Below are positions 6,366-9,831 of a DNA stretch of 9,831 bases, piece after piece. The notes beneath the pieces were generated by a model, which was given only the letters and a program-made list of their open reading frames with translations, was not told where the DNA came from and searched no databases. Source of the stretch: Pseudomonadota bacterium. GTDB lineage: Bacteria > CALINM01. Position numbers and translations under genes: made by a program. Every line of letters starts with the position of its first letter. Positions within the stretch are counted from its first letter, which is position 1. The stretch is from positions 1 through 9,831 of the forward strand of contig JAOAGA010000062.1 of NCBI GenBank assembly GCA_026415985.1. The letters run 5' to 3'.

Positions 6366-8303
6366 TTAGTTTTTATTAAAACCAAAAAAATCAATAATAC
6401 GATCGCATGCCTTAGCTGGTGACAGACCTATTAATTTAAAGACTTCATCAGGAGTTCCCGAATAGCTGTAAAAGTTAACTCCTAATTTTAGAAGGGGCAG
6501 ATAGATTCTGTTATCATAGAGGTAGGAAGAGATTATATCACCGAGACCAGTATTTATATTATGATCTTCGTAAACAACGAGTTTGCCTGTTTCACAAGCC
6601 CTTTTAATAGCTATCAGGTCTAACTCCTTAGGGGTAGGTATGTTTAAAATCATAGCATTTATTCCAAGTTCCTGCAAGAGCTCTCTGATTTTTAAAGCTC
6701 TGTGTAACATAACTCCATATGATAAGATGGCTAAATCAGTTCCATCTCTGATTACATCAGCCTTCCCGTAGATAAAATTATAATTTTCATCAAAAAAAGG
6801 AGAGCCATCTTCTTTTGTAATAACCGGTGTGACGGATCTCCCCATCCCTATGAAATAGTTTCCTTTGTCAGAAAAGGCACTTAAACAGGCTTTATAGGTT
6901 TGATTAGCATCTGCGGGAAGAATAACCTTGAAACCGAATAAATTTCTCAGAAGACCAAGATAATCTATACACTGATGGGTTTTCCCATCCTCGCCAACAT
7001 CTATGCCAAGATGGGTGCAAACAACCTTCAGGTTTGTGTTATTTATGTCGTTTAATCTTTGCTGGTTATAAACCTCATCTATCCCGAAGACACCAAAGTC
7101 TGCGAAGACAGATAATATACCCGTTGTGGATAAACTACCGGAGATTGTTGCGGTATTGTGTTCCTGTATCCCGCTCTGAAAAAAATTGTCCGGAAAGTTT
7201 TTTGCAAAAGCATCAACCTTCACTGAAGAAGCTAAATCACAATCAAAGACCGCAACAGGCAGATAATCACCATTATGATTTTCTTTTGAAAATGCCAGAA
7301 GTGCCTCACCGAAGGCAGAACGATTATCAATCTTTTTGTCGGGAGGGTATATTATTGCTGAAGGGGTTTTTAGTTTAGTAAAGGTATGATTAGCTTTAAA
7401 GGGGTCTTCCGAGAAAATAAAATTTTTACGCCTGTTCATATAAAAGTCTATCTTATTTTCAAAACCAAGTTCTGATATAGCCTTCTCATATTGTTCAATG
7501 GTTAAAGCCTTCCCATGATAGTCCTTTATGTTTTCCATAAAAGAGATACCTTTACCCATTACAGTGCGGGCGATTATAACTGCAGGCCCGCCTTCTTTTA
7601 TTGCTTTATAAAGGGTGTTATAAAGTTCTGCTATATTGTTACCATCCGTTTCAAAGACCTTCCAGTTGTCGGCGAGATAGTTTTCCTTAATATTTTGAGG
7701 CATTACATTTTCGATGGAACCGGAAATTTGCAGTCTATTATAATCTATAATGGCAAAAAGATTATTCAGATTATATTTTTTTGCAAACCTTCTCGCCTCT
7801 GATAATTGTCCTTTTTGTTGTTCTCCATCACCCATCACGACAAAAACCAAATTATCAAGTTTTTTAATTTTTGATTCAACAGCAAAGCCACATCCCGCTG
7901 AGAGACCTTGTCCTAAATTTCCCGTTGACCACTCAACACCGGGAATATGCCTTTCTATATGACCTTCAAAGGGACTTCCTGCTAAACGAAAATATGAAAT
8001 CGCATCTTCAATATCAAAAAAACCTAAATTACCCAAGGCAGAATATACCCCCGGTGATGTATGACCATGACTGACCACAACTCTGTCTCTATGTGGATCT
8101 TTCAGGTTTTCGGGATTTATGTTTAAAAAGTAGTAAAGAGAAAGAAAAATCTCTATCGAAGACATAGACCCGCCGGGATGGCCGGATCCTGCGAGGGTTG
8201 TCATTGTTAATATATCCACTCTTGATTTTTTTGCCAATGTTTCTAAATATTTTTGGGTTTCGGAAGTTAATGTGGTATCAAGAAATCTGTTTCCTCTTTG
8301 CAT
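6366..8303 (-). CDS. tkt: Transketolase, single-chain, with archaeal-like C-terminal half
   Basis: This 645-residue thiamine-diphosphate enzyme is predicted to move two-carbon ketol units between sugar phosphates in the non-oxidative pentose phosphate pathway. The N-terminal domain (about 20-300) carries GSGHPGG (His42), SHGHTSPGVY (His81), GVEWSTGNLGQGLS (122-135) and the diphosphate/metal motif GDGEQQKG (158-165) ending at Asn189. The pyrimidine domain begins near Arg328 and holds the catalytic Glu381 in GIQEHN. GEDGKTHQ follows. Phosphate-binding residues of E. coli TktA appear to be matched (Arg358 to Arg328, Ser385 to Ser360, plus the His, Asp and Arg in THLG, GED and GMGR). The C-terminal half (PADANQTYKA, YFIGMGRS, then a GKADVIRDG block) looks more like the separate TktB-type subunits of archaea and many anaerobes than like E. 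coli TktA. The start ATG follows AAAGGA by 10 bases. It is the first gene of the leftward unit. DXS and pyruvate dehydrogenase E1 are less likely. Confidence 0.85.
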   Translation of the reverse strand: MQRGNRFLDTTLTSETQKYLETLAKKSRVDILTMTTLAGSGHPGGSMSSIEIFLSLYYFLNINPENLKDPHRDRVVVSHGHTSPGVYSALGNLGFFDIEDAISYFRLAGSPFEGHIERHIPGVEWSTGNLGQGLSAGCGFAVESKIKKLDNLVFVVMGDGEQQKGQLSEARRFAKKYNLNNLFAIIDYNRLQISGSIENVMPQNIKENYLADNWKVFETDGNNIAELYNTLYKAIKEGGPAVIIARTVMGKGISFMENIKDYHGKALTIEQYEKAISELGFENKIDFYMNRRKNFIFSEDPFKANHTFTKLKTPSAIIYPPDKKIDNRSAFGEALLAFSKENHNGDYLPVAVFDCDLASSVKVDAFAKNFPDNFFQSGIQEHNTATISGSLSTTGILSVFADFGVFGIDEVYNQQRLNDINNTNLKVVCTHLGIDVGEDGKTHQCIDYLGLLRNLFGFKVILPADANQTYKACLSAFSDKGNYFIGMGRSVTPVITKEDGSPFFDENYNFIYGKADVIRDGTDLAILSYGVMLHRALKIRELLQELGINAMILNIPTPKELDLIAIKRACETGKLVVYEDHNINTGLGDIISSYLYDNRIYLPLLKLGVNFYSYSGTPDEVFKLIGLSPAKACDRIIDFFGFNKN

Positions 8304-8338
8304 AATAACAAAATCCTTTCATTTATTTGTTCTTAATT

Positions 8339-8367
8339 TTAATATAAAAATGATATAATGTTTACAA
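8339..8367 (-). promoter_or_regulatory. Candidate promoter of the transketolase-ilv operon
   Basis: On the - strand TTGTAA (8362-8367) and TATTAA (8339-8344) are separated by 17 bases, each matching the sigma-70 consensus at four of six places. The transcript would start near 8332, leaving a leader of about 30 bases. That is too short for a peptide attenuator or T-box. This is an inference from sequence only. Confidence 0.4.
8351..8359 (+). promoter_or_regulatory. Extended -10 promoter of the HD-domain gene
   Basis: TGATATAAT is a perfect extended -10 element (TGnTATAAT). The -35 region is weak (TTCTTA at 8330-8335, 18 bases upstream), as is common for extended -10 promoters. Transcription would begin near 8366, only about six bases before the ATG at 8372. 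The element overlaps the spacer of the opposing promoter of the transketolase operon. Confidence 0.65.
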
Positions 8368-8371
8368 AAAA

Positions 8372-8947
8372 ATGATTGATATCGTAAACTTTCTTTTTGA
8401 AGTCGGGATGCTTAAAAGAACACCAAGAACAGGCTTTCAGTTTCTTGGCAGTGGTTATGAGTCAGTAGCGGAACATAGTCTGAGGACAGTTTATATAGCC
8501 TATGTTCTTTCAAATAAGGTAAAAGATATAAACAGGGAAAGGCTGATATTAATATCGCTTTTCCATGATTTTCTGGAAGCACGAACAGGTGATTTAAACT
8601 ATATGAACAAAAAGTATGTGACGGTAGATGAAAAGAAAGCCCTGGAAGATGCAATAAAGGGGTTGCCTTTTCAGGACGAGTTTTCTGATTTGATTATTGA
8701 TTATATAGAGCAGAAGAGTCTTGAAGCAAAATTGGCAAAAGATGCCGATAACTTAGAGCTCCTTCTTCAGCTTAAGGAACAGAAAGATCTTGGCAATCCT
8801 TATGCCGATGATTGGATTAAATTTACAATGCAAAGGCTTATAACTAACGAGGGGAAAGAACTGGGGGAGGTTATATTAAATACAGATTCCACTCACTGGT
8901 GGTTTGACAAATCGAGTGACTGGTGGGTGAACGGGGGAGGAAAGTAA
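8372..8947 (+). CDS. HD-domain phosphohydrolase, YfbR/HDDC2-like
   Basis: This 191-residue protein is of the HD superfamily of metal-dependent phosphohydrolases. Predicted metal ligands are His35 (VAEHSLRT), His65-Asp66 (LFHDFLEARTGDL) and Asp126 (KDADNLELLLQ). Glu69 in the ExRTGD motif matches the catalytic glutamate of the YfbR 5'-deoxynucleotidase group. The opening helix FLFEVGMLKRTPRTGF is conserved in this group, which supports the ATG at 8372 over a later Met13, even though there is no Shine-Dalgarno site before it. A function on 5'-nucleotides or deoxynucleotides is a family-level inference. The C-terminal tail is rich in tryptophan (HWWFDKSSDWWV), with a duplicated WW pattern after the HD core. 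There is no signal peptide or membrane segment. It is followed after one base by the Rrf2 regulator gene, whose ribosome site (GGGGGAGG, 8933-8940) forms its last codons, so the two are coupled. Confidence 0.85.
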   Translation: MIDIVNFLFEVGMLKRTPRTGFQFLGSGYESVAEHSLRTVYIAYVLSNKVKDINRERLILISLFHDFLEARTGDLNYMNKKYVTVDEKKALEDAIKGLPFQDEFSDLIIDYIEQKSLEAKLAKDADNLELLLQLKEQKDLGNPYADDWIKFTMQRLITNEGKELGEVILNTDSTHWWFDKSSDWWVNGGGK

Positions 8948-8948
8948 T

Positions 8949-9356
8949 ATGAGAATTACCAATCAATCAGAGTATGCCATAAGGGCGGTTTTAGAGATGG
9001 CAAAAAATCCGGAGATGACCTATACGCCCTCTGAGTTATATGAAAAAATTTCCGTTCCGAAAATATTTCTTGCAAAGATTTTACAGAGACTGGCAAAAAA
9101 GGGTATCCTGAGTTCAACAAGAGGAGCCACCGGTGGTTTTAAATTAAAGAAAAGTCTTTCTGAAATCACTGTTTTAAGTGTAGTTGAGGCAGTTGACGGT
9201 GAAATTGCCTTAAACAAATGCCTCATACACGGTTATGATTGTAACAGAGAACCTTTGTGTCCTATTCATCCTCTATGGTCGGAAGCACAGGACAGTTTAA
9301 AAAAAATCCTGTCATCTAAAACCTTTGCAGAGCTGATAGAAGAGAAAAAGAATTAA
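8949..9356 (+). CDS. Rrf2-family transcriptional regulator with Fe-S-type cysteines
   Basis: This 135-residue Rrf2/IscR-type regulator has an N-terminal winged helix-turn-helix (about 1-66): MRITNQSEYAIRAVLEMA, recognition region VPKIFLAKILQRLAKKG, wing SSTRGATGGFKL. A dimerisation helix with the sensor loop follows. Cys91, Cys98 and Cys104 plus His107 (CLIHGYDC...CPIH) correspond in spacing to the Cys92/98/104 and His107 cluster ligands of E. coli IscR, with one extra residue of shift at the first cysteine. Binding of a [2Fe-2S] cluster, and hence response to iron, redox state or nitric oxide, is predicted. Which member (IscR, NsrR, RsrR or another) cannot be told, and no isc or suf genes are near. 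It is coupled to the HD gene upstream and lies 82 bases before trxA, so autoregulation or control of trxA is possible but unproven. Confidence 0.92.
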   Translation: MRITNQSEYAIRAVLEMAKNPEMTYTPSELYEKISVPKIFLAKILQRLAKKGILSSTRGATGGFKLKKSLSEITVLSVVEAVDGEIALNKCLIHGYDCNREPLCPIHPLWSEAQDSLKKILSSKTFAELIEEKKN

Positions 9357-9360
9357 AGCT

Positions 9361-9391
9361 AAAAGTCATTTTATAGCTCAACTTGACTTTT
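9361..9391 (+). terminator. Weak hairpin between the Rrf2 gene and trxA (terminator or operator)
   Basis: AAAAGTCA (9361-9368) and TGACTTTT (9384-9391) form an 8-bp AT-rich inverted repeat around a 15-base loop, with two more T residues after it. As a terminator it is weak (two G-C pairs). The right arm contains TTGACT (9383-9388), which also serves as a possible -35 for trxA, so the repeat could instead be a protein-binding site. Confidence 0.4.
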
Positions 9392-9410
9392 TTGAAAAAT
9401 AATTTAAATT
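9383..9410 (+). promoter_or_regulatory. Candidate trxA promoter
   Basis: TTGACT (9383-9388) is one base off the -35 consensus. The best -10 partner is TAAATT (9405-9410) after 16 bases, which is only a fair match. Transcription would begin near 9417, about 20 bases before the trxA ATG. A strong AGGAGG (9429-9434) then serves translation. Inference from sequence. Confidence 0.45.
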
Positions 9411-9438
9411 TTTACTAAAGACCCTATGAGGAGGCCTT

Positions 9439-9768
9439 ATGGCAGGAAATGTAAGAGAAATAAGAGATACAGACTTTGAACAGGTGGTTTTAAAATCTGA
9501 AAAGCCCGTTCTTGTTGATTTCTGGGCAAGCTGGTGCGGACCATGCAGAATGATGGCGCCTGTTTTTGAAGAGGTTGCAAATCAGTATTCCGACAAGGTT
9601 ATTTTCTGCAAGGTAAACGTCGATGAAAATCCGGAATCGCCCAAAAAATATGGTGTAAGAGGTATACCTACTCTTATTCTTTTTAAAGATGGCAATGTCG
9701 TTAGCACCGTAGTCGGTGCTGTACCTAAGGGACAGATTGAAGATCTTATCAAAAAGGCAGGAATATAG
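9439..9768 (+). CDS. trxA: Thioredoxin
   Basis: This 109-residue protein is a full-length classical thioredoxin, the cytoplasmic dithiol carrier that reduces disulfides in ribonucleotide reductase, peroxiredoxins and other proteins and is itself recharged by thioredoxin reductase. The active site is WCGPC (Cys33, Cys36). The buried Asp27 in LVDFWA and the cis-proline loop RGIPT (Pro77) are present, followed by LILFKDGNVV and the family glycine near VVGAVPK. A third cysteine (Cys57, IFCKVNVDE) is at a position usually not Cys in E. coli but is not rare in the family. There is no signal peptide, so a periplasmic form is unlikely. The ATG is preceded by AGGAGG at 4 bases. It is separated from the Rrf2 gene by a probable promoter, and no thioredoxin reductase gene is in the window. 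The stop TAG is followed within seven bases by a tandem repeat. Confidence 0.97.
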   Translation: MAGNVREIRDTDFEQVVLKSEKPVLVDFWASWCGPCRMMAPVFEEVANQYSDKVIFCKVNVDENPESPKKYGVRGIPTLILFKDGNVVSTVVGAVPKGQIEDLIKKAGI

Positions 9769-9775
9769 GTAAATG

Positions 9776-9831
9776 TGATACGTAATGCGTGATACGTGAT
9801 ATGTGATATGTGATAGGTGATAGGTGATAGG
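9776..9831. repeat. Heptanucleotide tandem repeat running off the window end
   Basis: Eight contiguous 7-base units fill the sequence to the last base with no insertions: TGATACG, TAATGCG, TGATACG, TGATATG (twice), TGATAGG (three times). The fixed core is TGATA and the variable part is the sixth base (C, T or G), so variants are grouped into blocks. One unit (9783-9789) carries two changes. The array begins eight bases after the trxA stop and must extend or end outside the window. It does not fold back on itself because no complementary copies are seen. It contains no recognisable coding sequence. Confidence 0.93.

Noticed and set aside
7034-7802. Two open frames on the + strand (7034-7378 and 7515-7802) opposite the transketolase gene.
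   Set aside because: Both lie antisense to conserved transketolase motifs, and their translations show no domain or sensible composition.
8304-8371. Attenuator, T-box or leader peptide controlling the ilv operon.
   Set aside because: The predicted leader is only about 30 bases, with no branched-chain codon run, no hairpin pair and no T-box motif.
8412-8654. 80-codon open frame on the - strand opposite the HD-domain gene.
   Set aside because: It covers the conserved HD metal-ligand region on the other strand, and the translation looks random.
9776-9831. CRISPR array.
   Set aside because: The units are seven bases with no spacers, so it is a simple tandem repeat.

Overview
The window reads as an ordinary, gene-dense stretch of a chromosome from an AT-leaning bacterium. 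It has short intergenic gaps, strong Shine-Dalgarno sites and intact genes of central metabolism. Anaerobic or microaerophilic life is suggested by an IlvD of the oxygen-labile [4Fe-4S] type, a cysteine-bearing Rrf2 regulator and a YdcH/DUF465 protein. The protein set recalls Deferribacterota (Deferribacter, Flexistipes and relatives) or neighbouring Desulfobacterota-like lineages. That placement is from memory of the families, not from a search, and is only moderately likely.

Layout. Bases 1-857 (+) hold the end of livG and all of livF, the two ATPases of a branched-chain amino acid ABC importer. Bases 968-2140 (+) encode a glutaryl-CoA dehydrogenase-type acyl-CoA dehydrogenase, closed by a clear intrinsic terminator at 2164-2184. 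From 8303 down to 2188 (-) runs a compact five-gene unit in the order transketolase, DUF465 protein, ilvD, ilvB, ilvN. Its genes are spaced by 2 to 34 bases and it meets the dehydrogenase gene tail to tail. A 68-base divergent region (8304-8371) separates it from a rightward group: an HD-domain phosphohydrolase, an Rrf2-family regulator one base downstream, then trxA after an 82-base gap. The window ends in a heptameric tandem repeat (9776 to the edge).

How the genes fit together. IlvB/IlvN and IlvD supply three polypeptides of valine/isoleucine synthesis; ilvC is not in the window. IlvN keeps the residues known to bind feedback valine. The Liv importer at the left would bring in the same amino acids or related ones. 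The transketolase leads the ilv unit, so pentose-phosphate carbon flow and branched-chain synthesis, both thiamine-diphosphate dependent, are probably co-transcribed. The Rrf2 protein next to thioredoxin suggests redox or Fe-S sensing, but no target can be proven from sequence alone.

I see no mobile element, CRISPR array, tRNA, rRNA or defence system, and nothing that I would call a new biological system. The points most worth checking are the heptad repeat, the near-leaderless HD gene with its overlapping divergent promoters, the archaeal-like C-terminal half of the transketolase inside an ilv operon, and the alternative hairpins before trxA.
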